64,000 nucleotides of DNA from Rhytidiadelphus loreus (lineage: Eukaryota > Streptophyta > Bryopsida > Hypnales > Hylocomiaceae), in assembly GCA_947034895.1 (NCBI GenBank), contig OX344764.1:34288935-34352934 (forward strand), written 5' to 3'. The position numbers and the translations under genes were made by a program. The first letter of the stretch is position 1, and each line of letters opens with the position of its first letter. Under the pieces are notes generated by a model, which saw only the letters and a list, made by a program, of their open reading frames with translations, did no database searches and was not told where the DNA came from. Below, in pieces: positions 38,101 to 51,377 of the stretch.

Positions 38101-38580
38101 GTTGCCGATGTGCTGCACTTGCATTCCCTTCAGATCCAGTGCAGATCGTTGCAAGAGCACTTAGCAAGCACGCTGTGAGGTTTTGTTCTGAGCTGGTGCG
38201 TCACTCTGTTCTGAGTTGGAGCTGTGACGGCCTTACTGCAGACAGTCTAAATGCTTAGGGTTTGCGAGAGGAATTTAGGTCGTAAATCTTTCTGCTGGTC
38301 TCCTAATTCAAGTAAGTGGAAAGCATGATAGATGGCACGATCGACGAAGCGATCCGCTCTAGACCTTGCGGTTTGACTTGGGAGAGCGCATTGCGGAATT
38401 CGAGATCAATTCGACTGAAGGAGGCGGAGGTTATCCAAGAAGAATATTGACTTTGATCTCGTTTTTTGTTTTTTTTGTTTTGAAAGAGCCGCGACCTACG
38501 ATTGAGCGTTAGGAGGTTGCCTATGGCGAGTAAGCGAGAGTGAAGAATCTGATATTGGATTGTTTGTCCGCTGTTTTTCT
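38101..38580 (+). promoter_or_regulatory. Promoter and 5' leader of the glutaminyl cyclase gene
   Basis: Composition changes from AT-rich to balanced near 38100 and stays so to the start codon at 38581. No TATA box could be assigned with confidence. The leader contains the upstream mini-ORF listed separately. Confidence 0.4.
38523..38543 (+). promoter_or_regulatory. Upstream mini-ORF in the cyclase leader
   Basis: ATGGCGAGTAAGCGAGAGTGA encodes six residues and ends 37 bp before the main ATG. If transcribed it could modulate translation of the cyclase. The TSS is unknown, so its inclusion in the mRNA is an inference. Confidence 0.4.
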
Positions 38581-41500
38581 ATGGGAGTGGAACATCGGAA
38601 TAGTAGGAAGAGAAATTTAGCTCGTCAAACCGAAGTGATGGTCAAGCCCAAGCGTCCCTTGCGTGCCGACGGTCGGAATGCTTCTGTGTGGCGTCTTTCC
38701 GTCTTAGTTTCGTTCATCCTGTTCGTTGCCGCTCTTGTTCTGCTTGGCTACAATTGGAACAGTAGCAGTGCGCCTCCGCAAGACGCTCGCGACAATAATT
38801 TTCGCGTGTTTGGTTACAAGATCGTTGAAGAGTATCCTCATGATCCGGACGCATTCACTCAGGTTCGTGAGCATTTCCCTCTTGAAATCGTATGCCCGAC
38901 AATGCGGTAAACAATTGCAATTATCTTTATGCGATCGACTCATAAGAAGTAGGTGAAGCGCTTCGTCGAGTAGATAGGGCATTCATACGGCGGGAGAAGA
39001 AGATTCTTCTACATCTTTTATTCCGTTCAGAGTGCCTCCGCCTTTAGTGTACTAGGATGTAGAATTCGTTGACAATGTAGTATTTTTTGTCCGATGAATA
39101 CGTCTGTCGGTGTAGGAAAAGGAGAAGTTAAACAGCCTGGCACTTGGTGATAGTGTAGAGAAGAAGAGGACGTAAACGTCAATTTGGTATGTTGCTTGTA
39201 TCCCAAACAAAAACTGATACTATTGACAAGCCGTGAATGCTCATCTCACGAAGATTGTAACGGCTGTGTGGCAGGGGCTATTTTACGATGGGAATGACAC
39301 ATTTTATGAATCAACCGGTCTCAATGGCAAGGTACGGTTGTCTTCTTCATCATGATTATTAATTTACTTCAACTGTGATATCTTTACCTCCTTGCGCATC
39401 CATTTACTGTAGTATTAAAGTTATTGGCGATATTGCCGTAAGCAAAGAGATTGCTTCGTTGGAGGAGAGTATTAGGAGGTAAAAAATGTGGAAGCTTTTT
39501 GACTTTGATCTCGAGTGTCTTAGATGCGGTTTCTTTTGCCGTTTGATAGATTTCCTCCGTTTACGCTAATTTTCGTTTTCTGAATCACGGACATGGATGT
39601 TTCTGTGATGGCAGTCCTCTGTACGCAAAGTTGACGTCAAGACCGGCAAGGTAACGAAGACTTTGCTTTGCTTTGTGCGGTACTGTTTCCTTGCGCATGC
39701 CTAAGTTCACAATGCAGCATTTTCACTGTTGAGTGAAAATCGTTGAATGGTGAATTCCAGCATTAGTATCTTGACTGTGGATTTGAAAGCAGGTGCTGCA
39801 AAACAGAAGATTGGACCAGTCTCTCTTCGGGGAGGGTTTGACCCTCTGGGGTTCAAGGTGTGAGGATTTCGCCTCTTTCCCTTACTGTTTTCTGAATTCC
39901 TAAGTCTATTGACGACTTTTATTGTGCATATCGTGCTGCTGCGATATATTTGTGCAGTTTTGCTGTGTATCAATGAGATGTTCTTAAGCTGCAAATGTTT
40001 TGAAGTTCTGGTACCAATTTGATTCAAAATTGTCCTGGATCTCTTTTTCTACATCAAATGCATGTAGAAGAGGATGTTATACGTATCTATATCAAGGCCT
40101 TCGTTTATGCTCCTACGTGGGTAGTATTATGTCCAAATGGTCGGCAATCAACTATGTTTTTCTTTTGCCCGTGTCTGAATTGGCCTAACTGATTGATTTC
40201 TGTCGTGGTAATTTCTGAATCACATGATAATCTTTAAGTAGCTCGAAATTTTTCCTTGCCTTACACATCAACTACCTGCAATAATGTCTTGTCAGTTGAA
40301 TACATCAGTGTTCATAGTCTAGTTAATTTCTTTTGAAAAAAATGCGTTCAGTTGTGCAGGTTGTTGCAGGTGACATGGTTATCGAAAAAGGGATACATCT
40401 ATGACAAGAGCTCTCTAAGACTGGTGATTTTTCCCTCAATCTCCTACAATGTTCAGATTTTATGGTTTCCTTCACCGGTCCTTGGCAAGACAATTTTGTG
40501 ACACATTCCACTTTGTTCAGACGAATATTATGTTTCAATTGGGTAGTATGCATGACGTGTATTCGTGCATACTCTGAGCGCATGTTCGTTTACCTATCAG
40601 GTGGGCAGCTTCAAACATCCCATGCAAGACGGGTGGGGTCTCACGTCAGGGAAGGATCATATAGTCGGAAGTGACGGTACTGCTAACGTTTACTTCATGG
40701 ATCCCTCGACCTTCAAAGGTAAACCCGTTTGGAACTGACAATCTAGTCATTGAATCTTGAGGTGCGTTCTTGATCGATGTGCCCGGCGACATGAATTGTG
40801 CTGAATGTGCCTGTGATGGATGTTCAGAGATGAGGAAGGTAGTAGTCAAAGATGATGGCCAGCTAGTTCCCAACTTAAACGAGTTAGAATATATCAAGGG
40901 GGAGATTTGGGCGAACGTCTATCAGGTACCGTCCTGAAATTCTCGCTCGTGAAAGATGTCATCGTGCGGAATTGTTGTGCTGGGTGCAATTAGGTGGTTA
41001 CTTTTTGCATGCAGTGAATGCCCTCTAGTATATCCTTAATTTTGTCTTTGAATCCACAGACAGAGTGCATTGCGAGAATTGCACCGCAGGATGGGAAAGT
41101 AACTGGCTGGCTTCTCATGCATGGCTTGAGGTAATTTGGTGTCGCAATTTATCCGACGTGAGAAATATATTCGTTCGTTTTTTGTTTTTCACAGTACTTT
41201 GGCAGGGCTCTGTTCTTTGCTAGAGATTCTTGTGCTATGGAAGAAGTTCATCCCGTATGTAAGTTTTTTGCACCTCCGTTATTTTGAAAAACAACTCATT
41301 CTCTTGTCCACAAACTGCAGGAGTGCTCTATTAGCCCAAGGAGTGAGGGTAAGTGATTATTCATCCGAGCTTGTCATTATCCACGAACTTCTTTGCCCTT
41401 TGCATCTGCATGGATGTTATTGAGTATGTAGGGATTAGGCATTTGGACACTTGAGAACTGCGAAATGCCATTGTGTTTTCATAAAGTCACTATTTCCACT

Positions 41501-42050
41501 TCCCATGGCCTCCATTTGAGTCATTATCACTAGTTACTCAATGTTAGAACCAGATGCAAGTGCTTCCTTTCGACATGCACGATTCACGAACATGAATAAA
41601 AGTCTTTCTTACCAAGACTTATAATTTGTTCGCTCCTAAGTTTTCTTACTTTTTGCTTTCGTTTGTCAAATCATATTGTTATTTCCTTACACGTGGTTCA
41701 CTTTGTCACCAGGGAATGGATGTGCTGAATGGGATTGCTTGGGATAGCGAGCGAGACAGGCTCTTTGGTGAGTACTCGAGATTCTTGTGTTTTCGATGTG
41801 AGTAGAAATGCTGCGTTAATTATCTTGTTCACGGGCTCCTTCAGTGATGAATGTTTTAGGACACGCATCATTAACCACCTGAGTGCAACTCCTGACTAGA
41901 GTTTGCATGCGATTGAGTGCAGTTACTGGGAAACTCTGGCCAAAGGTTTATGAAATCGAATTGGTCGATCAAACAAGCCATTACCAAGACCTTAGGACCG
42001 TCCGGAAAATGTGTATAGGGGAGCAGATGGTTTGGCCTGGTGCAGTGTGA
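38581..42050 (+). CDS. QCT: Glutaminyl-peptide cyclotransferase, plant (papaya) type
   Basis: The enzyme cyclises N-terminal glutamine of peptides to pyroglutamate, releasing ammonia, in the secretory pathway. Eleven coding exons join in frame: 38581-38862, 39275-39331, 39615-39650, 39793-39857, 40360-40423, 40601-40718, 40828-40925, 41060-41130, 41321-41348, 41713-41767 and 41923-42050, giving 333 aa, close to the Arabidopsis enzyme. All introns are GT-AG; exons 3 and 9 are only 36 and 28 nt. Residues 39-57 form one hydrophobic segment after a basic N-terminus, so a signal-anchor (type II) topology is expected, with the beta-propeller domain in the lumen. Family motifs in order: EEYPHDPDAFTQG (spans exons 1-2), GEGLT (138), VTWL, DGWGLT (178), GSDGT (191), NELEY (225), IWAN (234), LNGIAWD (278) and TGKLWPK (293). 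This is unrelated in fold to the animal zinc-dependent cyclases. The ATG is the first in frame. Confidence 0.93.
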
Positions 42051-42864
42051 CCTGTGTCATCTGAAGCTAAATTAGCAAGGTTGTCAAGTATCCTCGTCAT
42101 ACAATTCATTTTCTTTACCTTCTAAATGCCATGCATCTTACTGTAGACAAGGTACATAAGCTAGAATCTTACTGGGGTAGTTCTGTCACGAGGTCAATCA
42201 TATCAATTGGCTTTAGAGCGGCAGGTTAAGCTCATGACCTTCCCTTCGAGACTGATGCAACCAACGGCTCTGTAATTTATTCAGGATGCAGCTCTTGTTT
42301 AAACTTTAGTATGCCAAGAACGCTTTCAAACCATTTTGTACTGGTGAATATTGCAAAGCATTGACAGGGACTGAATCAATGACGGACTGAATTAGCGACA
42401 CGGTCTGATCGTTTCCTTACAAGTTACTCAGACTTTTCAGATACGAACTGTATTGTCATGACGCTGAGGTGCGGATATTATTCAACTGAAATTGTTTGTC
42501 AATCTGTATCTTCTGGTGTGTGCTGTGTAGATGTTGAAGTTGGGAGATATCTTTGGCCTTGATGCAATCAGCATATGGTGAAGATCTCTTTGCATGTCCA
42601 AGATTATGGACATCATACTACAATACTCAGTGAGGTGCAAGTATGGACTTGCAAAGAGATCTCAGTGAGGTGTATAGGTAACCTACACTGAATTTTGAAT
42701 AACAATGTTTATGATACATCCGTCTGAAGGTTCTAGTTGAATCAATGCGTCTGCCCGAGCAAATAATTCGGATTTTACTTACAATTAATCTTTTCACATC
42801 TCCCGTTAAACAGACTTTCTATTTCTATTTTTCATCCTTCGTAAGGGAGGCTCCGAGATTTCTG
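42051..42864 (+). other. Probable 3' untranslated region and downstream flank of the cyclase gene
   Basis: Composition remains balanced to about 42800. No AATAAA was found. An inverted repeat with 18-bp arms (17 matches), GATCTCTTTGCATGTCCA at 42583-42600 and its inverse at 42644-42661, could form a hairpin in the transcript. Confidence 0.4.
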
Positions 42865-42868
42865 TTAA

Positions 42869-43700
42869 CCCCTAACGTCCCAAGGTATTTTCTGCCATCA
42901 AAATCAGGTTTTTTTTAATTTTATTTCTAGTGCCAGATTGCATCAGAAAAAAAATAATTTAGCTAGAAAATGGTAAAAAATCGTGAAGTTTTTCACCATA
43001 AAACTTTGAATTAGAAAAAACAAATCTTGGTTGAAATCGCCAAATTGTGGATGAAAATAGAATAGGAGACATGTGATATTTACAAATGTGATATTTTCTA
43101 TCCAATATGTGGATGAATGTTGAAATTTGGAGCACCACCATATCATTTTATATTGTTACTTTGGCACTTCATAAAAAATGAAAAAAAAGAAAGAAAAAAG
43201 AAGCCTTGGTTGAAACTACTCAAAATTGCCATTTCTATTGCATTTACCAAAAACATTTAGAAAATTAATTTTTGAAGAATCGAACCATAGGATCTTGTAT
43301 TAGACTCTTATGAAAGAGTGTGGTTTGGTGGCATAGATTGAAAGACGGACAATTGCATTCAAAGTCAAAGTTTTGTTTTGTCTTTCAAAACAATGAAAGA
43401 ATTTTAGATGACTTTATCACTATTTGTGAATTCTTTTTCACTATGGACTATGATTTTTCTAATTTTATCATATTGGAAATCTTATTAGGCATATGTACAC
43501 CAATTTCACAACAATAGAAGACATAAAACATATCTGATCAAATCTTTCAATTACACATTGTTTGAAGATTTGACATTACATTGCATTTTTCTTGAATCAA
43601 TTTTGCCTCACCATACTTTCAAAACACAACAATCCCAATGTTGGATTGCAAGATTTACTCATAATTGACTAGTAAGGGGAAAAAAATAGAGAAAAAAACA
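42869..43700. mobile_element. TTAA-family element, left end with decayed interior
   Basis: Left end CCCCTAACGTCCC, preceded by TTAA at 42865-42868. The interior resembles the family but is rearranged: a second left-subterminal motif (AAACTACTCAAAATTGCCATT) begins near 43213. No right end was found; the right limit is approximate. Confidence 0.55.
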
Positions 43701-43767
43701 AAATCTCTAATTTTTATAATGTTTTGATGCCCTATATAATCCTGAAGAAATAGGCAGTACTTGAAGA

Positions 43768-43858
43768 AAGGCCCCCTTAGTGTTCCTAGGATGTTTTTAT
43801 CACGTTCCCAGTAAGGCCCCCTTAGTGTTCCTAGGATGTTTTTATCATGTTCCCAGTA
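43768..43858. repeat. Tandem duplication, 45-bp unit
   Basis: AAGGCCCCCTTAGTGTTCCT begins at 43768 and again at 43813; the copies differ at one position (CACG versus CATG). Confidence 0.95.
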
Positions 43859-43933
43859 AGTTCTACCATCATGAAAGTACTTGGACCTCTAATTTATTAG
43901 AGAAATTCTGGGGTCTGTAGAGGGCTGCCTTGT

Positions 43934-43971
43934 GGTGACAGACCAAGCTATTTCGAGCTTGGTCTGTCACC
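43934..43971. repeat. Perfect 16-bp hairpin
   Basis: GGTGACAGACCAAGCT is perfectly inverted as AGCTTGGTCTGTCACC with a 6-base loop ATTTCG. It may be the core of a small foldback element or an RNA stem; no further structure seen. Confidence 0.85.
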
Positions 43972-44209
43972 CCAAAAAGTGTTGCACCTTTGGTGTCAAC
44001 CAAGGTGAATATCTCAAAATTTGCTAGTTTTTGGAATTTTGTTTTTTTTAATTTAAAATAAAAAAATTCAACGTGGAAAAAAAAATTTTAATCAATTTTT
44101 TATTCATTAATTTCGATTTTTGTGTTGCTGCCACTGCAGATTCAAGCAGGCGGAAATAGGGGGGAAACGATTTTTTTTGCAAAAAAAAACAATTTTCACG
44201 ATCCCTTAA

Positions 44210-45179
44210 CCCCAAAGTGACAAAGAGGACAGAAAGTGCCCTCACACAGTTTAAGGTTCAATTCAAAGTGCTGTAACTTTTGCATCCAAGGTCCAAATTC
44301 AATAAAACTTGTTGGGAATGTTGCGTTCTCCCCTCTAGTTTGTATGGTAAAATTTTCAGATCAATTCAAGATTTTTTGATTTTTTGGAAGCCAATCGAAG
44401 TTCACAACTTCAATTTGAGTTCACCAAAGTGCATTTTAGGGCTGCAACTTCGGGGCCTTGTATCTCCTTCATCCATTGCTCTTTTTCAATAAAATTTGTT
44501 GGGTTTTGTTCCCCTCAAAGTATAGTTATTGTGGTAAAATTTTAATGTCAATCCAAGTTGTTATGAATGTTTGGGACCAATTCGAAGTTCAAAATCCTGC
44601 CATTTTTGGAGTATAGTGAACTTTGGCGGCTTGTTTCTTTTTCATACAAAGTTTATTTTCAATAATTATTTTTGGAAAAGTTGAGTATACTAGTCTTGTT
44701 TGTGTGGCTAAAATTTCATGTTAATCCAAGAATTAATGAGTGACGGAGAAGCATTCTAGTAGAAGGAGGTTCACCTTTAGATGTGTTTTTTGCAATTTTT
44801 CTTGTTGATTTTTGACATTTCAAAGCCGTATTGTAGACACAATGAGTCAATTGAATGAATTTTTTTTTCACCAATGTGTTTGTATACTAGTTTTGAATCA
44901 TTTTGTAGTGTAAAGTTTTTACACTTGAGTAGGTTTAGAAATCAAATTTCACCTCCAAATGTGTTTTTGGGAAAATTTCAGCATCCATTTTCAACACTAA
45001 AACATTATGATCTTGCAATCTATGTGGCCAAATGACTTCAAATTTTCTACATGTCCTCTACAACATGTACACTACAAGATTGTACGGTTGAGATTTGTAT
45101 AACTTGAAGACATTTAGACCCATAAAGCTTCAAAAGCAATGATGTTTTTGAACCCCATAAATTGAATGTCACTTTGGGG
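44210..45179. mobile_element. TTAA-family element, 970 bp, CCCCAAAGTGACA subfamily, copy 1
   Basis: Perfect 13-bp inverted termini CCCCAAAGTGACA, flanked by TTAA at 44206-44209 and 45180-45183. Near-identical to 54225-55194, which has the same length and orientation. Interior modules of the form AACTTTTGCATCC....GTCCAAATT recur (near 44275 and 44450). Non-coding. The outer flanks do not match each other beyond TTAA. Confidence 0.85.
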
Positions 45180-45183
45180 TTAA

Positions 45184-45320
45184 GGACTGCGGAGCAGCTC
45201 TCTTGAGACCCCAAATTTTTTCTAATGTACTTGTTGGGGCTTTTCATTCAAGGTAGTTTGAGATTGACATCAAGGACACGATAAAGCTGGTGTCCTTGCT
45301 AACATGAATTTGCACAGAAC
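45184..45320. other. Spacer
   Basis: No feature seen. Confidence 0.3.
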
Positions 45321-45662
45321 TTCCAAAGAGAATCACATGAGTGACATGTGAGTGACACTATTATTCTTGTCATTTTGAAAATTCATAGTTTATTCATAAC
45401 ATGTTCAAATAATGTATTACAACAAATTCCTAAATCACTTTGTTATTTTGAAAACATTGTAATTGATATTTTCATATAGCCCATTTTAGCCTTCCAAAGA
45501 GAATCACATGAGTGACATGTGAGTGACACTATTATTCTTGTCACTTCGAAAATTCATAGTTTATTCATAACATGTTCAAATAATGTATTACAACAAATTC
45601 CTAAATCACTTTGTTATTTTGAAAACATTGTAATTGATATTTTCATATAACCCATTTTAGCC
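45321..45662. repeat. Tandem duplication, 171-bp unit
   Basis: TTCCAAAGAGAATCACATGA begins at 45321 and again at 45492. The two 171-bp copies differ at only a few positions, so the duplication is recent. Confidence 0.95.
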
Positions 45663-47855
45663 CATTTTCATATAACCAAATGAACTTCGTATTCCGATAA
45701 TTTTACATTGTACAAGGCCTAACACATATATTCAATTGTAATGTGTAAAATTATGTAAAATCACATGCAACCATTGCAATGATAAAATGAGTGAAAATTA
45801 CACTTACATTGGAGATTTTCATGGTACAATTGAAAACATCCTATCCTTCAGTATATTAATTTGTTGTTGCACTTGTGGCAATATGTCTTTGGCCTTGCCA
45901 AAAGTAAAGTCCCATCACTGCATACTATGCATTCATTTTAGAATTCGCTAAAGATTACGTAACAAACCTACATTCAATGAGGGGCTTCTATGCATTCCAA
46001 ATGCCTCTCCTTCAACCAATTAGCCAAGAGTGCTATGTAGAATTTAATTTGAAACTGCAAATGAATCATTGGACATTTAAGAGGCTCCATGAGCTTGCAT
46101 TTGTCCATGTAAATTATATACATGTTGACGATGGTGGTGTTGATGAGGAAAAAAAAAACAATGTGACCACTTGCGTAAACAAGTTTGACAAGTATAAGAT
46201 ATGCACACCATATATACAAGTCATATATTCAAAGTGCACATAAGAAGTTTTAATTTTGACCCAACTTAAGCCACTTCGGCATGGTATTGACACTAGTAGG
46301 AATTGATATAAGAATTGAATTGACATTGCATGAGTTGAAATGATAAGAATTTATTTCTTATCTTTCTAAACAATAGAATTCATTTTTTGGGACTCATGCA
46401 AGCATCAATCCAAAATTCCTTGAGGATTTTTGTTGAAGGCCTTCATATCCTTCAATGCATGAGGTAAGCCTACTTGATTCTACCTTATAGTCCAAGTAGC
46501 GTACATCCCTGCATTCAATAAATATTTGCCCTATTTTGTCATATCTAAACATAGCCTTATTTGTCATATACTATGAGGTTTTTGTGACATGCAAACACTT
46601 GATTAGTAGTTGAAACCAATTCCTCAACATGAATATAGAAAGAATTGGGCAACAACATAAAGGAATTTTTTGTACTAATATGTTTTGACATTTAGTTGTA
46701 CAAAGTAATGGCTATGAACACCTTGAATTTTGTAGCAGTAAATTGCTCCCACTAGGCATCTCCATATGTCTTCCCATTTTCATTTATAATTGTAACATAG
46801 TAGTTTGTGTTGGCAACAATATCCCTTACAATCAAAAACTATATAAACCATTGTCAAATTCATCTTCTTCAAATTCTTCATCTCCTTCAATGTCTTGCTC
46901 TTGACTATCAAAAAACTTTTTGTCAAATTCTCCAATGCCTTGTGTGCCAATAATCTTAAAATTTTGTAGCTATGGTACAAGTGGATTTGCAAAAAAGGAT
47001 AGGATAATCATGAGTACGAGTCTTTGAAGGGTGAGGTGCTAGACTTTGTGGAATTCCTTGTTGTAGACATTGCTACTAAGTGGCAACTTCTTTGAACCAA
47101 AAGACCATCCGAAGAAACTTGCAAGAAGCAAAGCAATGTCACATAAGGAAACAACTGTGGTTATTTGAAGTGATAGAGAATTCAAGAAATAGTTTAGAAA
47201 AACAATGCATTACCTCTTTGCTCTTCATTATGACCTTTCTCCTTTACAATTGTAGTGTTTGTCCTTTGTAGTGCGGCAGAGGTGCATTTCACATAATGCA
47301 ACCCCCTCCATCCACTCAAAAGACCTCCATTAAAATAAAATAAAACTTAAATTATTACCCCCCTCCCCAATTTTTGTGATTGAATTTTTTTTGAAATATT
47401 TATTACCTTGCCCCTCTCCCATTTTGTGATTAAATTTCTTTTTATTGTCCTCCCACCCCTTCTTCCTATTTGAATTTGAGGGAACACTTCACAGTTCCAG
47501 ACAATATGGGATATGTTGCACTTCTTGTATCTATATTTCTTGTATGTATCCATACCCGACTTTGTACTATATCCTAGTCCCATATCCATATCTCTTGATT
47601 TTTAAGATCAATGGTGTCAGAAGAGGGAGGGGCATTTAAACAAAATGAGATATGATGGTTCTTGATTTTTCAAGAGTGAGTGGGGCTGACTGCATCAAAT
47701 CCTAATAGCTTAATCAGGGAGGGAGACAACCAACTTGCTTTCAATTTTATTTAGATGGACAATAGGAAAGGTGGTAATTTATTTGGTTTTCTTGTTATCA
47801 ATGGTGGGAGATTTTTTTGAAGAGGAAGAGGACGCCAAACTACATGATCATGTAA
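45663..47855. other. AT-rich intergenic DNA, no gene recognised
   Basis: Short frames at 45974-46243, 46780-46992 and 47347-47639 do not resemble known families. The region could hold an old element, but nothing is diagnostic. Confidence 0.35.
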
Positions 47856-48264
47856 GGTAACATGCTCTAAATGCGCCCATCTTCTTCAAACCGCCCCTAT
47901 TTTTAGGTGGAAAATGGAGATGGGTGATCTTTAAATGGACCACTTTAGTAATTGAATGCATCAAGAAAAAATTGTTTTTCTATTGTAAGAGCCAATCATT
48001 GTGTCTTTGATTTCTGCAAATTTCTTTACAAGTTGCAAGTGAACGCATTTTGGGAGACCTATAGTCACAAATAGGTGGCTATGCCTGAAATTTTTGAAAA
48101 TCCATAAGTAATTCAAAAATGCTTGGAAAATTACGAAACCACTTGGGTTCTCTGGCAAATTCATTTGTCTTTCTCTGAAAAATAATCCAAAATTCTTACG
48201 GTCTCCATAAGCATATGAAAAAGGTGGAACAGCCCGTAAATGGGCGCTTTTAGAGCATGTTACC
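47856..48264. repeat. MITE-like element with GGTAACATGCTCTAAA ends
   Basis: The left end GGTAACATGCTCTAAATGCG is inverted at the right end with one mismatch over about 26 bp (through GCGCCCAT). Length 409 bp. Non-coding. No clear target duplication. Confidence 0.75.
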
Positions 48265-50789
48265 TTAATCATAGGAGATAGTGACCTTCCTCCTTTAGAA
48301 TTCAACTCTCCTTCACAACAATGTGTTGACTATGCTTCTTAAAATTATTATGGTTCATTTTAGATTCACTTAATTAAAAGCAATAAGTGCAATATGAATT
48401 AGACAATTTCTTTGTTTTCCCACCTTTGTACATGATGGAGTTGGTGGATGAGAATAGGTTTGTAGATTACCAATTTCAATAAGTTTTGCATTAATTGCAT
48501 TTGTTTTAAGTGCCACAAGTGAAGTAGTGGGTGACAATTTGGGCTTATTTTTGGATATGTAGTGACGTAAAATTAAACATGGAGGTTGAATTCCTTGTTG
48601 TTACTTAAATTGTGTGTTGCAAATTGTAAGATTGACCTCTTAACAATGCTTGGATTTTTCCTCTACAATGATTGTTAAACTTCAATTCAATGTTGAAATT
48701 GCAATTGTAGTAAGGGGTGGCACCCAATAGTCATAGTTTGTTTTGACTTCCACTATCAAATTCAACTACAACTTGATGTAATTAGGCATTGCACAACAAA
48801 GAATTGAAGAAGGCTTGCCAAATTATAAGACTATGCACTTGCATTGCAAAAAAATTGACGAGAAGCAAATGGCACAAGTGTGGCGGGTAGAATAGGAGAG
48901 TGGGTAGAACTTAGTCGGTTTACAACCCGCCTCAACCTTTCTATCAACTACTAGATGCTCGCCACCTTAGCTGATTGTATTGATTTTGTCTAAAGGGTGC
49001 CCACAAACTATGGTTCCTATATGCATCCATTGCCCTCCCGCAAGGACATCATCACTTAGCCTTGCTTGCCCATATAGAAGTCAATGAATTTTTCCTTGTC
49101 CAAATTGGTCCTTGAACTATTTTTTGCAAAAAATTAAAAATGTAACTTATGTATTGTAGGAGTAAAATATGGATTTTTTCCACCCCACAAAACTAATATA
49201 TTTCCACATATTCACAAAACAATTTAGAAAATCATGTCAAAAATTGAGGTGACACTAACCTATCCAAAATCCCAAGCATCCTTCTAGGGTTTTGGGGAAT
49301 TTAGGTGTTAAGGCTAATTTTGCACAATGTTAATGCTATTTTGGCACTATGATATAATTTTTGGCTATTTACAACATTTTTTTTTAATAAAATCTAACAA
49401 TTCCCTAGATTTCTTGTAGGCTTATAACTTATTTAGTCCAATAAAGAATGAATGTAATATATGAGAGGCACGTAACATTAGTAACTAGCTTAAACCACTT
49501 TCCTTTGGAGATTTAGATATTCCCTCCTTAGATCCTTGGGAGTGAATTTAATTTAATCTACCTAGAATCATTGGCTATTTGGAACATTGCAACACGAGTA
49601 TCATCATTTAATTGGGAAGTTGCAGAGTGTCATTAGCTAGCTAGGAAATTGCAATATTGGTCACTTTCACTTTGGGGGGGAGTAAGAGAAGACCCTCCCG
49701 AGGACCCTCCTTTGTTGGTTAATAATATTATGCAAGCAGGCGTAGACCCCTACAATGAACAAAATTATCTTTTATAGTTCCTCAGTCAACCCTAATATTT
49801 TCATTAATTGATAAGTCCCTCCTAAGCATCTAGGGAGGCATAATACCTTCCCAATTATGGGAAGGACCATTGTATGGTTAATTATTTGATGTTATGGTAC
49901 CTTGCCTTTTGAATTGAAATCCCATTTCATTTTTCATTTAAAAAAAAATGTCATAGTAACTTAAGATTGTTTTTTTCATTTATTCTAGATGCTTTTGAAA
50001 GGGATCTTCACTAGAGTGACAAATCTATTTACATCCATTGAAATGGATGAAACTTACAATATATGGATGAAAATCTACTCATTCATCCAAAAGAGACTGA
50101 TCATGTCTCAAGAATTGATAATAATTTAGTAATTTCAGCCACTTGAAGAATATCTCGCCTAAACTACCTGTTGGAAAAAAAATTCATCACTTTTTAGCAA
50201 AAATTTCGTAGCTTGCCTAGGCATTAACTGTGTTCATCCAAATCAGGAAGTTGGATTAGTTGCTTAACTCCGCGGATGCCATTCCGTGGCGTTTTGATGA
50301 CAATATTGTTCAAAAGAAAGAGTCCGAAAGCATTTTTTCATCCAAAAAGTTTTTTGTTGACCTTTCATGTTGGGCGATGAAGAGTATCCAATTGAGTTTG
50401 AAAAAATTCCAATATTGAATATATTATTGCAATTAGAACTTTGGATGTATTTTCAATATCTATTATTTTCTAATTATAGAATGATACGGAAATTGAATTT
50501 ACACTATGATGTTTGTTACTATGATATACACACATGATGAAATTTTAAAAAAATTTGAAGTATTTTTCTATTTGATATGATTTTCCTTCACTTTTTTTTC
50601 AAAAATTCTCAAAAAAATCAATTTTCTACAAAAAAATCTAAAAAATTTATGAAGGAAAGAAGACATGTATCTTCATCTCTGAAAAATAAATTAAAAAAAT
50701 TTCATTCACATCGAGTTGCCAAATGGCAGCAAACTGAGCAACAGGTAGTGAGGCTTGAAATCGGTGCACATGGGTCCGTCATTTAGGGG
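48265..50789. other. AT-rich intergenic DNA with an orphan TTAA-family end
   Basis: No gene seen. The sequence ATTTAGGGGTTAA at 50781-50793 matches the right end of the TTAA family, but no left partner could be recognised. Confidence 0.4.
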
Positions 50790-50852
50790 TTAAGATGCTA
50801 TAGACATTTTTCAAACGATGAATGACAAAGAATCTTTTTATGTAGGACAAAG

Positions 50853-51360
50853 GTGTAATTGTTCATCTTCAAAATTTTGTGCGAAAAGGAGAGATTGTGA
50901 ACATTAGTTTGACCTCTAACGAACACTTTTGTTTTTTTAAAGTAAATGATGTCATCCAAATCCAAACAGGATGATTTCCGTGGGCACGAGCCAGACGTTC
51001 AAGATTAATCCTCAAACGTTGAGGGGGATGTTTGGTGTCCGATAGATTACAATGAATTCTTGTGCAACTATTCATCTTTGGAATTTTGTTGTGAAAAGGG
51101 GTTGTCTTCTACAATAGTTTGACTTCCAATGAATGCTTTTGCTATTTCTAAAGCCTATGATTCACACGGTAATGAAAAGGGATGATTTTCAAGGTCACCC
51201 CTTCATCCTTTAACCGATAAACGAAGCTAAGGACATTTTCCAGTTGGTGAATGATAAAGAATCTCTCCACGTGGAACATAAGTGCAACTATTCATCCTCC
51301 AAATTTTGTGTGAAAAAGGAACGTCTTCTACATTAGATTGTCTTCCAATGAGTGCTTTTT
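50853..51360. repeat. Degenerate tandem repeat, three units of about 205-220 bp
   Basis: A block reading GTGCAACTATTCATC..CAAAATTTTGTGTGAAAA..G, followed by TTTGACTTCCAATGAATGCTTTT, starts near 50853, 51060 and 51280 with substitutions. Non-coding. Confidence 0.65.
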
Positions 51361-51377
51361 CATTTTTTTACGAGGTA

